This document shows, piece after piece, positions 39,321-50,291 of a stretch of DNA of 64,000 nt (the first letter of the stretch is position 1; every line of letters starts with the position of its first letter). The position numbers and the translations under genes are program-made. This DNA is from Aricia agestis (Eukaryota > Arthropoda > Insecta > Lepidoptera > Lycaenidae). The DNA lies in assembly GCF_905147365.1 (NCBI RefSeq), contig NC_056409.1, forward strand, positions 2,795,001 to 2,859,000, written 5' to 3'. The notes below the pieces were generated by a model that did no database searches, had not been told where the DNA came from, and saw only the letters and a program-made list of their open reading frames with translations.

Positions 39321-40248
39321 GAGCGTGACAGACGGTTGCATAAAGTTGATTGACGAAAATCTGGATATCTTGATTTTTGCTTCATGCAACCATCAGTCAC
39401 GAATTTTGAGTGAGTGTTGTCACATCTGACAAAATAGAAAAAAAATTAGAAACGTACATACCTTTGAAAAATTAGAAACGTATACTCGATGTGAACTATA
39501 AACTTATAATATACTGTGCATTATAAGTTTATGATGTGAACTGAATGTGAAGCATATCACTTCGAAGTGTTCGAAGTTCGAACTCATAAAAAGTTTGGGA
39601 TTATCATTCTAAGCGTTACCAAGGGGTTTTCCGATCTGTAATAATCTGTGTATTTATAAGAGGTCAATTTTATTCTTAAATATTCTAAATACAGAGCGGC
39701 ATTTTTCATTTAGCGCCTAGACTAAAAATGTCAATGACCGCTACCGCCATGTTTCGCCGAGTAAAGTATAGACTATGGTATATAGAAGAGATAAACTTTT
39801 TAACCGACTTCCAAAAAACGAGGAGGGTATATATTCGGCTGTGGAAATTATTTTTTTTGTATGTTCGACCACTACTCCGCCGTTTGTGAACCGATTTTCA
39901 AATTTTTTTATGTAAATCATCACAATGAATAATTGATTCTTGTGTTCTCCTGTTTTTTGTGACATCGGAATAGGAAACTTGTTCGGGATCACGTTTCCGT
40001 GCACGTGGACTCTGCGGCTCGACCACACGTGACGGAATATTCCCGAACGGGTCACAATTCCGCCAACTAATTGTTCTGGTTGGTACTGTAATAGCTGACA
40101 TCTGGAATTAGCTATTTAATTGTACTTAGAGCAAAAAGTTTATAAAAAAATTTAATGCTGGCTTTAGGTTACATATTATAGCAAATGTTAATATTATTTT
40201 AATGGTGCGGACCTTGGACCTACGTTGTTTGGTCAGGTTATGTCAATG
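39321..40248. other. Intergenic DNA with a retroposon fragment
   Basis: About 39795-40100 in reverse orientation resembles the 3495-family 3' section (ACCGACTTCCAAAAAACGAG; CCGCCGTTTGTGAACCGATT). Otherwise nothing recognised. Confidence 0.4.
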
Positions 40249-40815
40249 TCGCAGTCCAATTGTATAATCCGCCGTATTACATTACGGCTTGCTGTTATCA
40301 AAAACAGGGCCGTTTTGAAATGCGATGGTTCAACGATTAGCCGGATTTTCATTGCGATACATTCTTCAATAGGGCGGTCCACGTTTAGCCGCATCGCACT
40401 GCAACAGAAATTGTAGGGTAAACATACTTGCACATTGGAAAGAATAGAAATTCCTTAATATTACATTAGAAATTGTTTTAAATTAACTTTTTTTTGTTTA
40501 ATTCACTCAAAACTTTTAAATTTACTAACACACTTTCTGTTTCCAACGCCATTGATGTTGATAAGTCACAGGCAGCACCACGAGTGTTGAAAATAGGAAT
40601 TAAAAATATAAAGTGGCGACTAAATATCTTGCTTTATTACATTACGGCTAGCCGTGTTAAACGACATAATTATGATGCCGAACACATTCCGGAGGTTTTT
40701 TATTTAGCTGCATTCAATCCGGCTAATCATCGAACCGCCGCATTTCAAAACGGCCCTGTTTTTGAAAAAAGCTAGCTGTAATATAATACGGCGGATTATA
40801 CAATCCGACTACGAC
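40249..40815. mobile_element. Foldback element with about 150-bp arms
   Basis: The left arm (CCAATTGTATAATCCGCCGT, AACAGGGCCGTTTTGAAATG, GATTAGCCGGATT) is the reverse complement of the right arm ending ACGGCGGATTATACAATCCG. Extra TTACATTACGGCT blocks are internally repeated. Confidence 0.78.
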
Positions 40816-40831
40816 ATCAAGATCGCCCGAC

Positions 40832-41247
40832 TTAAGGGTCTGTATTCCCAGAAACGGACTTTGTGACTGAAAGCGTACCAGCCAATCCTTTGCGCCTGCA
40901 ATTTTATAGTTTTTTGATCGTCGTTTTTATACTTACATCAATTAAATCGAGTCAAAAAAATGAAACGCCCTAGATATATTCTTTGTCTTTAATTCAGTAC
41001 AAAAATTATCTGAAAATTCCAAATAATTTGGACATAGTATGGCAATTTCGTTAAAAGAAGAGGTAACTTTGGGATTTTTTTCTTTCGAGTAAAGTTCATG
41101 ATATTGTGTAATGGAATATAAATTCCACTGTGTTAGATCCTTAACTAACACATATATTTTTTTCAGAATTTAAATTACTATATTTTTATGTCTCCTGTCA
41201 CTTTTAAATCTTGAAAATCGTCCGTTTCTGGGAATACAGGGCCTTAA
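40832..41247. mobile_element. TTAA-flanked foldback element
   Basis: TTAA at 40832-40835 and 41244-41247. The ends TTAAGGGTCTGTATTCCCAG and the complement TTAAGGCCCTGTATTCCCAG are near identical and continue into AAACGGAC. Interior AT-rich, no transposase. It immediately follows the preceding foldback. Confidence 0.78.
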
Positions 41248-41357
41248 GTATTCACTAAACAACTCGACCAAATTACCTAGGTCCGCCATCATTTGTAAGG
41301 CTCTACGAAGCAATGTCTCTGATGGCACATCATTTTTATATGGTATAATGTATAATT

Positions 41358-41665
41358 CGAAACACCACTCTGCGCTCCAAGACAAGAATAATGGATGTGG
41401 GTAGAAAAGCTGCTGGTCTAAAGTGGAGCTGGGCAGGGCACGTCGCCCGCATGCACCCGGACAGATGGGCGCGTCTAGTTACGGAGTGGCTACCGAAAGG
41501 TCGGCGAAACAGGGGCAGACCCAAGAAAAGGTGGCGCGACGAACTAGACGCTGTTGATAAAGAGTGGCCAAACACAGCAAAGGATAGAGACGTGTGGAAG
41601 GAAAGAGGGGAGGCCTTTGCCCAGCAGTGGGACACAAACGGCTAATTAGAATAGAATAGAATAGA
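41358..41665 (+). mobile_element. 5'-truncated RTE-type LINE with 13-bp TSD
   Basis: ATAATGTATAATT lies at 41345-41357 and again at 41666-41678. The insert encodes the last about 90 residues of an RTE-clade RT ORF (WAGHVARMHPDRWARLVTEW, GRPKKRWRDELD, GEAFAQQWDTNG, stop) and ends in AATAG repeats rather than poly-A, as RTE elements do. Confidence 0.92.
41391..41645 (+). pseudogene. RTE-type reverse transcriptase C-terminus
   Basis: 84 codons open to the natural stop. The conserved AGHVARM, GRPKKRWRDELDA and AFAQQWD blocks are typical of RTE/BovB-like ORF2 tails. The catalytic RT domain is absent because of 5' truncation. Confidence 0.88.
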
Positions 41666-42040
41666 ATAATGTATAATTAGTATACTATTAGCTGTAATAA
41701 AATATAAATAAATAAAAAACTATTACCCCAGTCTTGACTGTGTTTATAATATTATGTCAATAGAAGCTTGAGCTGCCAGTACCGAATACACACACTGGCA
41801 AAATTAGCGGAACATAGGTAAAAAGGGCCAAAACTTGAACTCAAGTGGGTCGGGCTGTCTGAAAGCCTTTTTTATAGCTTCAAAGCTCATTCAAGAAATA
41901 AAATATTGAACAAAACTGGCAAGTTGACAGGTTTTTATAGCAATTATGCCCTAATAAGTGTTTTTCGATTATTGACGTTGTAAGTGTTCCTGATAAGAAT
42001 GGCGTTTTAGCGGGGTGCAAGGTATGCTCAGCTCATTTGA

Positions 42041-42484
42041 TTGTTTGGTTTTTGGAAGAACACATTGCTTAGATACAAAATTAGTGATTTCCCAGCTAGA
42101 GCTGTAACCACGATAGAGAAAGGTCACACCTACCGTTCGGTCAGTCAGGCCTTAGGTGTGTCGGCTTCCGTGGTTCATCGTAACTTTCAACGCTTCAGAG
42201 AGACTGGATCTTACGTTCGGAGACGAGAACAAGGCAGATATCGGGTGACAATGGTTCAGGATGACCATTTTGTAAGGAAACAAAACTTAAGAAATCGACC
42301 TCAAACTGCTATGCAGACACGAAACCTGTCGGAACAGGTCCAAGATGAACGTGTAAGTGATTGTACAGTAAGAAGAAGATTCAAAGAAGTTAAATTAAAC
42401 TCAAAAGTGCCAGCAAGTACACCAAAACTTGAGACAGGACACCGAAGAGCCAGGCTAAGATTTGCGCGTGAACATCAAAATTAG
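42041..42484 (+). pseudogene. Tc1-type transposase, N-terminal DNA-binding region
   Basis: A bipartite helix-turn-helix domain: VSQALGVSASVVHRNFQRFR at about residues 33-52, a GRYRVT hook-like linker near 66-71, and a second HTH with VSDCTVRRRFKEV. The frame ends at 42484. Downstream in other frames remain SDGSIFCVHCIDRR (catalytic Asp kept, next residue changed) and NNAGLAQVERPAWSTDVDPI-EDVWH, showing the DDE domain is shifted and partly deleted. Confidence 0.88.
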
Positions 42485-43080
42485 ACAAGTGAGTGAAATC
42501 GTGTGCTGTACAGTGATGGGAGCATATTCTGTGTACATTGTATTGACAGGCGATAAAGAATGTGGATAAATCATAAGGAAAGCTACAGGCCATCAAACTT
42601 ACCGGAAACAGTGGCCTATCATGCAGGCTTCGTAATGATTTGGAGTTGCATATGATTTGGAGCCCGCATGGAGCTGATGATTAGAGATGATGGTACTTTG
42701 ACAGTACAGGGCTATAGCACCGACATCCTGAAACTGCATGGTGTGCCTTTTACACAGTTTTAGGTAGTAATTTCAATTTTATGTGCGTCCATAGAGTAAG
42801 AAAATCGGGCATTATTACCTAAACAATGCTGGCTTAGCTCAGGTGGAGAGGCCAGCGTGGTCTACGGATGTGGATCCGATTGAAGACGTGTGGCACATCA
42901 ATGGGTGAACGGTACGAGTTAAAACTCCAGCTCCAAAATGTGTCCAGGAGCTCGAGTTGGCGCTATTGGAGGAGTAGGAGAATATCCCACAGGCAATGCT
43001 TGACAATTAAAATGTAAGCATGGAATGGCGTAACCAGGCCCTCTTGAGATCCATAGAAGGCATTACACGCTTTTAACATG
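42485..43080 (+). pseudogene. Tc1-type transposase, catalytic domain remnants
   Basis: Translations in all three frames give pieces in the right order: SDGSIFCVHC, HAGFVMIW, GARMELMIRDDGTL, a block ending VDPIEDVW, and LLRSIEG before the end. The segment with the second catalytic Asp is not visible. Inactive. Confidence 0.75.
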
Positions 43081-43315
43081 GCATTTCTTTAATAAAAATG
43101 AAGAATTTATCTTTAAAACTTACTACTGAAATTTCAAAGATTTTCTTAATTTTTTGATTTTTGCTGATTTTTTTCACGTTTTTATGCCCTAAATTTACAT
43201 AAAATTATTTTTTTAATAATCAATTAGTAAATAAATAAATAAATATATAAAAATCAGTGAACAATTAAAAAAAAATTAAAATTTTGTAATGTTCCTCTAA
43301 TTTTGCCGGTGTGTT

Positions 43316-43713
43316 TATATTTATATTGACCGAATATATTTATATTGACCTCATCAATATAAATCGTTCAGCCTTGACCACTTGAATGTCCAAATCCCGG
43401 TGTTTGAAAAAACTTTCAACCAAATAAGAAATGTAAAAGTAGGCAGATTTAAAATACAATTCAGCACGTACAATATTATGTGAAATATGTGAAAGTACGT
43501 AGACTTAATATTATTCGGCGCATACTTTTGATATAATAATATTTTACCCACAAATTTCTCAGCGTGTTACTTATAATAATATTGTGAGAAGTAAATTTCA
43601 ATTATTGTTCTTAACTTCAGAGGGAGGATCTACCCAAAGTTTTTCATGTGCTTGGTATGGGAGGTAAAAATCAATGACTCGCCTTTATTAAAAGGCCTGA
43701 TAGACGTACGAAC
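43316..43713. other. Intergenic DNA, nothing recognised
   Basis: AT-rich. Confidence 0.4.
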
Positions 43714-44206
43714 TTAAGAGGATTCCACACCGCCGTTTTTCTATACAAACGCTGTCCCCTGTTTCCTCCCTGGATAATGCCGGTAGAGTTATGATTTTTT
43801 TCTTGAATATCTATGGCCGCTATTAGCATGTCCGTATGTTTTCTTTTTTTCATAATTTTATTATTAAAAAAGATAAGAACGTCCAAAAACCCAAAAAAAT
43901 GGCAAGATTTTCCTCTGTGTTCAAACACCCAGAAAACAAAACTGACTAAAATATACAAAAAAAAATAAAACATAGGAACACAGTTCAGGCCTTGTTTTAA
44001 TTCTTAATGAAAAAAGTATTTAAATCGGTTAAGTTTTGGAGAAGGAATCAGCGGACAATGAATCGAAGATTTTCTGTTCTTTTATTAGAACTTTTGTCGT
44101 GTTGCCTCTATCGCGCTCTGCGGTGGGAGACTTGAGATTGGTGAGACAGCAATACATTTTCAAATACCTATTTTCAATTTCTCTCGCCCCTGGTGTATCC
44201 TCTTAA
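43714..44206 (+). mobile_element. TTAA-flanked MITE, copy 2
   Basis: TTAAGAGGATTCCACACC to GGTGTATCCTCTTAA, collinear with 1177-1673 (for example CTGTCCCCTGTTTCCTCCCT, TTGTCGTGTTGCCTCTATCG). The ends are better preserved than in copy 1. Confidence 0.85.
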
Positions 44207-45016
44207 AGCACGCGGGTTTTACGATCGCGAACTCGGCTCGACGTCGGTGACACACGGGAATGGCTCACTCTGGATTACCAAGTCCCCAAGCTCGCGGCTT
44301 GCAGTCTTGCCAGACGTACGAGCCGACTACGAGTAGAATTCCAAGACAGCGAACTTGCGCGGCAATCTTTAAGTACGCGAACTTTAGGTGACACACAGGC
44401 GATTAAGAGCCATAATAATATGACCGCTTACTTACTACTACTTATTTACTCGCACGTCTGTCACCCCCTTTAGAATCCACGTGTAAGAGACATCACATAT
44501 TTAAAACCGACTTGAAAAAAGACGCCAGTTATATATTCAATGTGGACCTATTATTATTATAATTATTGTGAAGTGCCATTAGATTATAATAGATTTACAA
44601 TAGCAATGTAGTTTGGTAAACATTTTGACGTTTGTATAGAATAATATTATAAACCCCAACCAAAAGATAAAGAAGCCGAGTACTAAAATTCTACTTACAT
44701 TTAATAACATCACGTGTGCTCAGACGTTTTTATATGTTAAAGCAAATAGTTATAAGTCAATGCTAAGATAGAACAAAATATAGAAACTTTACCACAATAG
44801 TGCTACAAGTTGGTTGCCAGGCGCAAATTGGGACACTTGGCACATGTTCATAATGAAAACCGTGAGTGAAAATTGCTAATTAATTAAGGTACACATTTCA
44901 TAAATAAACAATACGCGGACACCGCAGTGTAGTAGTAGTCCATTCGCTGTTGTATTACCTCCGGGTTGTACATCTATGACCCTTTATTCGTCAGCATAAG
45001 GTTGTTTTAGAGGTGA
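44207..45016. other. Intergenic DNA upstream of a plus-strand promoter
   Basis: Near 44225-44410 there is a diverged duplication of CGCGAACT...GGTGACACAC. Otherwise nothing recognised. Confidence 0.4.
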
Positions 45017-45056
45017 TATAAAACAGTCCGTAGTCTAATATACGGTGTATCAGTCA
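45017..45056 (+). promoter_or_regulatory. TATA box plus insect initiator
   Basis: TATAAAA at 45017-45023 is followed about 35 nt later by TCAGTC at 45050-45055, the arthropod initiator consensus, inside a TCAGTCAGTCG run. What follows is a GC-richer segment ending in a strong splice donor. This layout strongly suggests a real polymerase II start site. Confidence 0.6.
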
Positions 45057-45185
45057 GTCGTGCGCTGATGCTCTTGGGGTGAGGTCGCGTCGCCCTTACG
45101 CGACTTTCTACGTCTTTCTGTGAAGTTTAAGTGGACTGTGACGGTGTTGTGTGAGTGAGTGTGGGATTGTTATGTGATTGTACAG
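45052..45185 (+). other. Putative untranslated first exon
   Basis: From the initiator to CAG/GTGAGT at 45185/45186. It has only very short upstream ATG frames, so it would be 5' UTR. Composition (repeated GTGAGTGAGTGTG) differs from the AT-rich flanks. The gene it serves is not identified; it could be one with exons further right or beyond the window. Confidence 0.5.
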
Positions 45186-45460
45186 GTGAGTCTGGTGATG
45201 GTGGTGTTGTTAGAATTATAACCCAGTTTTTGGTACGTACAAAATAGTGGTTAAAATTGGTGGGGTGGCATTTATATTTTAGTAATTTTTAATAAAAATA
45301 TTTAAAGGTGCTATCAGGTAAATTATTCATTTATGCTTTTTGCACAATGTTGGTACATAGACTTAATGCCAGATGGTATTCTCTACCAGTCAACCTTTAG
45401 GTAATAATAATTATGAGATTAAAATATATTTCGTCACTTTAATAAGTAATATTTTAAAAG

Positions 45461-46110
45461 CTGTGCCCCGCGGTGCATCCGCGGGCATCCGCGGTTTAAA
45501 TGATATATAATAAAAGACTACGAAATAAAGTACCAATAATACTTATGGTCAAATCGGATACATGGTTTATGGCAGTGATGACGATGATGATGATGATGAA
45601 TGTAATTTGCATAGTAGCATATACTTTCCGTTCTTAAAACAACGCTGAAACTTGTATCTATAAAGAGTCAGGAGTTCTCTGACCACCTTCCGAACCATGG
45701 TATACCTTGGTTTAAAATCTTACTCGTTAGCAGCATAATATGTTCTAAACATATTATGCTGCTTGCTCACAAAACCGAAGTCACTACATACTTCCTTATA
45801 AAATTTGAGGAGTTCCGTCGATTACTTATGGATCCCTTCATCAGGTCACCACTTTTATGAATACGGTACCAAATTGGTATGATAACCTATACACCGAAAG
45901 AAAAATTTTGAAAATCGTTTTGCAAGCGGCGGAGTAATCGTTGAACATAAAAACGAACATTTTTCCTCCATTTTGAAAGTCGGTTATAATCGTAGCTTAT
46001 GTGTTCTTCTGATTTATAAGCTTTATTATTATAAAGTTTTCTTTTTTTATTATAAAGCTTTATTATTATAAACTTTAGCCTTTATAATAATATTAGTAGG
46101 ATTAATTAAA
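45461..46110 (+). mobile_element. 3495-type interspersed repeat, copy 2
   Basis: Collinear with 3495-4171 (AGAGTCAGGAGTTCTCT, CGATTACTTATGGATC). Near 45738-45768 it has a new inverted insertion (AGCAGCATAATATGTT and mirror), and near 46035-46075 a duplicated TTATTATAAAG segment. Confidence 0.72.
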
Positions 46111-46180
46111 GGCCTTCGTTCTTTCACAGAAACTATTAATTAAACATTTATAATAAGCTGTAAAATGTGGGTAGTATATT

Positions 46181-46552
46181 AAAATTAATATCATTTAACT
46201 TTTACCATTTACCGATTATTTAAAATTTTATTGGTAAGTTAAATCTAATATATATAACACCCCTCTTTTTTGTCGGGGGTTAATAAAATAAGTCGGATTT
46301 TCCTTCCAGACGCTATAACTCTAGAACGCACGAACCGATTTCAACGGTTTCGCATTCGTTTGAAAGAAAATTAATATCTTTTAACTTTTACCATTTACCG
46401 ATTATTTAAAATTTTATTGGTAAGTTAAATCTAATATATATAACACCCCTCTTTTTTGTCGGGGGTTAATAAAATAAGTCGGATTTTCCTTCCAGACGCT
46501 ATAACTCTAGAACGCACGAACCGATTTCAACGGTTTCGCATTCATTGGAAAG
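46181..46552. repeat. 186-bp tandem duplication
   Basis: 46181-46366 and 46367-46552 are near identical, each holding ACCATTTACCGATTATTTAA, CACCCCTCTTTTTTGTCGGG and the end of a short retroposon (GTCGGATTTTCCTTCC). Likely unequal exchange or replication slippage. Confidence 0.85.
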
Positions 46553-46664
46553 GTGTCAGGCTCTGTGAGGTCTATAGAAAAAATAATCAGAAAAACTTCA
46601 AGAGAAAAGCAGGAAAACTGGGAAAATCATTTTATGGCAAAACAACATGTACCGGGACAGCTAG
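46289..46664 (-). mobile_element. Short retroposon (CTGTCCCGG...AGTCGG family), reverse, partly duplicated
   Basis: In reverse it runs from AACTAGCTGTCCCGGTACAT through CTATAGACCTCACAGAGCCT and CGAACCGATTTCAACGG-like blocks to GGAAGGAAAATCCGACTTAT. The same family, in forward orientation and split by a MITE, is at 56577-56955. Confidence 0.65.
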
Positions 46665-46679
46665 TTTGTTATAAAATAA

Positions 46680-47554
46680 ACACATCCGAACTTAGTACTT
46701 CCTCTATTTTGGCTTAATCCTATTTTACTTAAACCAACTGGTTACTTTTAGTTTTAGTTTTTGAACGGCCTTTTCTCTTTACTAACATTTTCATTGGTTT
46801 GGAAGTCGGTCAAAAACCTATGTTACTCAAAACAAAAGCATTATTTTCCGTTCTACTTTTTTTAAGCCTCTTTTTCTTTACTAACCCGGGCTCTATTACT
46901 TATGAGTCGATCTTAACTAAGTCCATCTGGGCGGGCTTCATAATCTAATTTGTTGTAACCTTATTATGAAAGGGACTGGGACAGCCGAAAACGATACACG
47001 ATAGTTCCCAATTTACATAACTTGTGACATGATTACTTGATAAAGATGGTGGAATTTACTAAATATTTAGTATTTTCATGTGCTTCTTGTTTTTGGAATA
47101 TATTGTATAATTATTAGTAATAAAATTGTAAATATATCGTTAATATACCTAAATTGAGTACTAATATTTGTTATTATATTTATGTACAACTACTAATCAT
47201 TTCAAAATTTTGTTTGTTTAGTAATAATTGGATAGCGTTTTCCCGCAGTTCCACGTGCGATTGTACAGTTTTCCGTTGAAACCCTTTTTCTCGCAGATAA
47301 TCGCAGGTTTAAAATTGTTACATTATAATTCTAACTTATCATAATTGATGCTGCACCGGAGCTGTATATTTACAATATTAGTCATAGAACTGAGTTTGCC
47401 CACACTCAAAAAAGACTAATTTGGTCGTAAGTCCACTAATTTGGTTGTTTTATTGAACATAACCTCAAAAATTTTTTTCGTGGTAACTACTGATTTCCTA
47501 ACTTTAGGGAGGAGTCAGGGGGGTCCACCCCCTCCCTCTCCCCCCTCCCTAGAA
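46680..47554. other. Intergenic DNA, nothing recognised
   Basis: AT-rich; no gene. Confidence 0.4.
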
Positions 47555-47764
47555 ATCACGTTTGTTGTATGGAAGCCCCCTTAAATATTAATTTTATTTT
47601 GTTTTTAGTATTTGTTGTTATAGTGGCAACAGATATACATAATCTGTTAAAATTTTCGAAGTATAGCTATAGCGGTTCTTGAGATACAGCCTGGCGACAG
47701 ACAGACAGACAGACGGACAGGCAACGAAGTCCCGTTTTTACACTTTGGGTATGGAACCCTAAAA
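47555..47764 (+). mobile_element. GTTCCGTACC repeat, partial
   Basis: It contains CAACAGATATACATAATCTG, CTATAGCGGTTCTTGAGATA, a CAGACAGACAGACAG run and the terminal GGAACCCTAAAAGTG. Confidence 0.7.
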
Positions 47765-48709
47765 GTGACAATGAAAACTCCATAATATTAATTGTTATCC
47801 CTATCAAACTGCGAATCGTTTATTTCCTTTGACAGAACTGTACGTACGGCATTAGGCCCTCAGCCAGAAATATTTGATCGAAGCCCTCAGCTGAATATTT
47901 TCTGTGAAATCGGACGAGAGGCTCAGCTCAGTATTGACGAAGCTTGATTTGGGATTTGCTGTCAAAGGCTTTTAGCCTCAACTGAAATGTCTGTAACGAT
48001 AATTTCCTTTCCAAAATAGCCTTTGGACGTAATGGTGGTCAAATAAAGAGGTAACTTCTTAGATATTTAAAGGTGAAGGATGTATGACCAGTGAGTTAGA
48101 TATGAATCTCAATAAAAAACTTCGTATGTTGCGCTAGTCCCTATACTTAATTCCTTTTACTGATATATAATGTATTTAAGCAGTGTAAAATTATTCAATC
48201 TTCGTTGCTTTTGTGTGTCACGTCACGTGACTCACGTGTATTTTCCAATTGGCTAGACAAGCAAGCATATTGTATAGCAGAGAAGCTGTGTACAAACTAC
48301 AAAGTAATATTTGTATTCCTAAGAGGGTACGAGCTACTTAAAAGTTTCTCAAACTCATAATTAAAAGGCTGACATTTGACAGCATAATCTTCAATACAAT
48401 AAAACTGGCCAAGTGCGTGTCGGGCCAATCGCAACATAGGGTTCCGTAGTAGGTACCGCTAGTTTTTGATAATTTTTGTATGGTCAATGAATATATATTT
48501 ATAACGTATTTTACACTACTAACAACGTCATCTCAGCGTTCAAAGGAATTTGAACAAAAAGTTCCTTTAAACCTCCGAATATTTTTTTTAGTTGATCGAC
48601 TATTACCCAATAACTTATGAAGTCTTCTTAGCCGTGATAGTTATCCTTTTAAATTTAACATATTTCATATCCTCGTAATTTTTTTTACATTTCCAGAAGC
48701 AACCGTTTA
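47765..48709. other. Intergenic DNA with a repeat head
   Basis: A head similar to the 34260 repeat (CTGGCCAAGTGCGTGTCGGG) occurs at 48405-48450. Otherwise nothing recognised. Confidence 0.4.
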
Positions 48710-48978
48710 CCAGCCTACCTAGCATACGCCAACGAGATATCTCACTCTACATGTTTTCTCGATGTTTGATGGTTTGTTCCTTCATGTCTATTGACCCTAG
48801 CATGACAAACATTTTTTCTCGCGTAGATCTATCATCGAAATAACATATTTTTATAGAGTTTTGTCGAGATAATGTCGAGATTTTGACATTATGAGACGAG
48901 TAACCACTCGTCTCATAATGTCAAAATTTTATTATCTCGAGAGTGAGATATCTCGTTGGCGTATAATAGGTAGGCTGG
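48710..48978. mobile_element. TA-flanked palindromic MITE
   Basis: The ends CCAGCCTACCTAGCATACGC and the complement CCAGCCTACCTATTATACGC lie inside TA duplications. A CAACGAGATATCTCACTCT block is shared by both arms and a central ATGAGACGAGT/ACTCGTCTCAT hairpin is present. Confidence 0.82.
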
Positions 48979-49172
48979 TAGAACGATTTTTTCCAATTTG
49001 AAACTTCATATTTCACAAATGGATCCCTAAATTGGAAAATTATCAATTAATTATTAGCTCTTATTATTTTTAAAAACCTATCCACTGACACCCTCGGTGG
49101 GCTAGACGCGAAAAAAAAATCACCCCCGCACGATGCGTAGGGGAGGTACCATAAAAAAATTAAATCCATACT

Positions 49173-49704
49173 TCCATACTAATATAAATGCGAAAGTGTG
49201 TCTGTCTGTCTGCTTGTCTGTCTGTTAGCTCTTCACGCCCAAACCGCTGGACCGAGACTGGAGATACTTTGAGTCCCGGAAAAGGACATAGTGATAAGAA
49301 ACTGCATGATGACTTTCAAATACATTTATTCTACAATATTATACAGTGGTACACTTTCGGGCAGAGATTCCTCTTACAATTGTTCTTCCGTCAAAATTCG
49401 CATCATACTGCGCTCTTGGGGTATTTATACACAATTTTTACCCGTCAACCCCCACTCCAAGTGAAGTGAACGTAGCCTTGGGATGCAGATGGCACGTTGT
49501 CAGTGTGGCCAGATTTAAATATTAAAACTACCATCTAATTTAGTCAAAAATAGTTAAGTTACAATAATTTAGTATTCTAAAAACAATAAACTAAGTACTG
49601 AATTAGGTAAATCATAACAATAGGATACTTTTTATCCCGAAAAAATGTACGGTTCCCGCGCGATAAACGAGTTTTGGCGCAACGGAGTTGCGGGCGTCAT
49701 CTAG
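49173..49704 (+). mobile_element. Helitron-like element interrupted by a solo LTR
   Basis: The 5' half TCCATACTAATATAAATGCG to GGAAAAGGACATAG is separated from the 3' half TAGGATACTTTTTATCCCGA to GCAACGGAGTTGCGGGCG and CTAG by a 328-bp insert. Joining the halves gives the normal element. Confidence 0.85.
49292..49619 (-). mobile_element. Solo LTR with 4-bp ATAG duplication
   Basis: The insert starts TGATAAGAAACTGC and ends AATCATAACA (TG...CA), flanked by ATAG at 49288-49291 and 49620-49623. On the minus strand GTATAAATAC looks like a TATA box and AATAAATG like a poly-A signal, giving its orientation. No internal retrotransposon sequence, so LTR-LTR recombination probably removed it. Its parent element is not in this window. 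Confidence 0.8.
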
Positions 49705-50171
49705 TATTTTATATTTAAAGTACCATTTTGTCGGCGTCATTAAGATTTGCATTCGTCCTGAATTAGGAACGGCTTTGTAGCCTAAAGGCCCTATAGTGTC
49801 TGAGCAAAACTGCGGACAGATAGACGGACAGACGGACGGACAGACCGAAATTATAAATAAGGATTCCTTGTTGACTAATGAACCCTAAAAAACAGTTACA
49901 TTAAATTATGGTTCATGTTAAACCCTAATTATTATTATTGCCACACACCCTCAAAATGAATGTTACCGAAATTGCCCCATTTGGGTAGGATCACCTTTCT
50001 TCTCTGCGAGTATAATGCGTCTATATCTAAATCTATAGACTGAGGAAAGTCACTGAGCAATACATACATGGAATTGACCACTTACTAGAAAGAGAGAGAG
50101 TGATCTTATGAGTGACAGTGCGGCCAAAACCTATCTCTGTCTTGTAGGTAAGAATTGTATGGTCTAAACCA
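49705..50171. other. Intergenic DNA, nothing recognised
   Basis: A short CGGACAGACGGACGGACAGA run near 49814-49835 belongs to an old repeat end. Confidence 0.35.
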
Positions 50172-50291
50172 GCGGTTCTCAAAACTTTAAAGAAGTAAAT
50201 TTTGGACGGATCTCAAAATGTGTTCTGCTTTTGAATGATTTGTCTCCAAGCTTTGCAGAGGCCCAGGGTTCCATGGAGCTTGAGAAAGGCT
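50171..50291. mobile_element. Possible hAT-like MITE
   Basis: CAGCGGTTCTCAAAACTTT at the left and the complement CAGCCTTTCTCAAGCTCCAT at the right are the kind of ends seen in hAT MITEs; an 8-bp duplication is not convincing. Confidence 0.4.

Larger units (their letters stand above)
41789..43315 (+). mobile_element. Tc1-type DNA transposon, 1.53 kb, inactive
   Basis: TA duplications lie at 41787-41788 and 43316-43317. The ends CACACACTGGCAAAATTAGC and the complement AACACACCGGCAAAATTAGA are inverted. One transposase gene lies inside, broken after its DNA-binding part. Size and structure are typical of Tc1-like elements. Confidence 0.92.
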
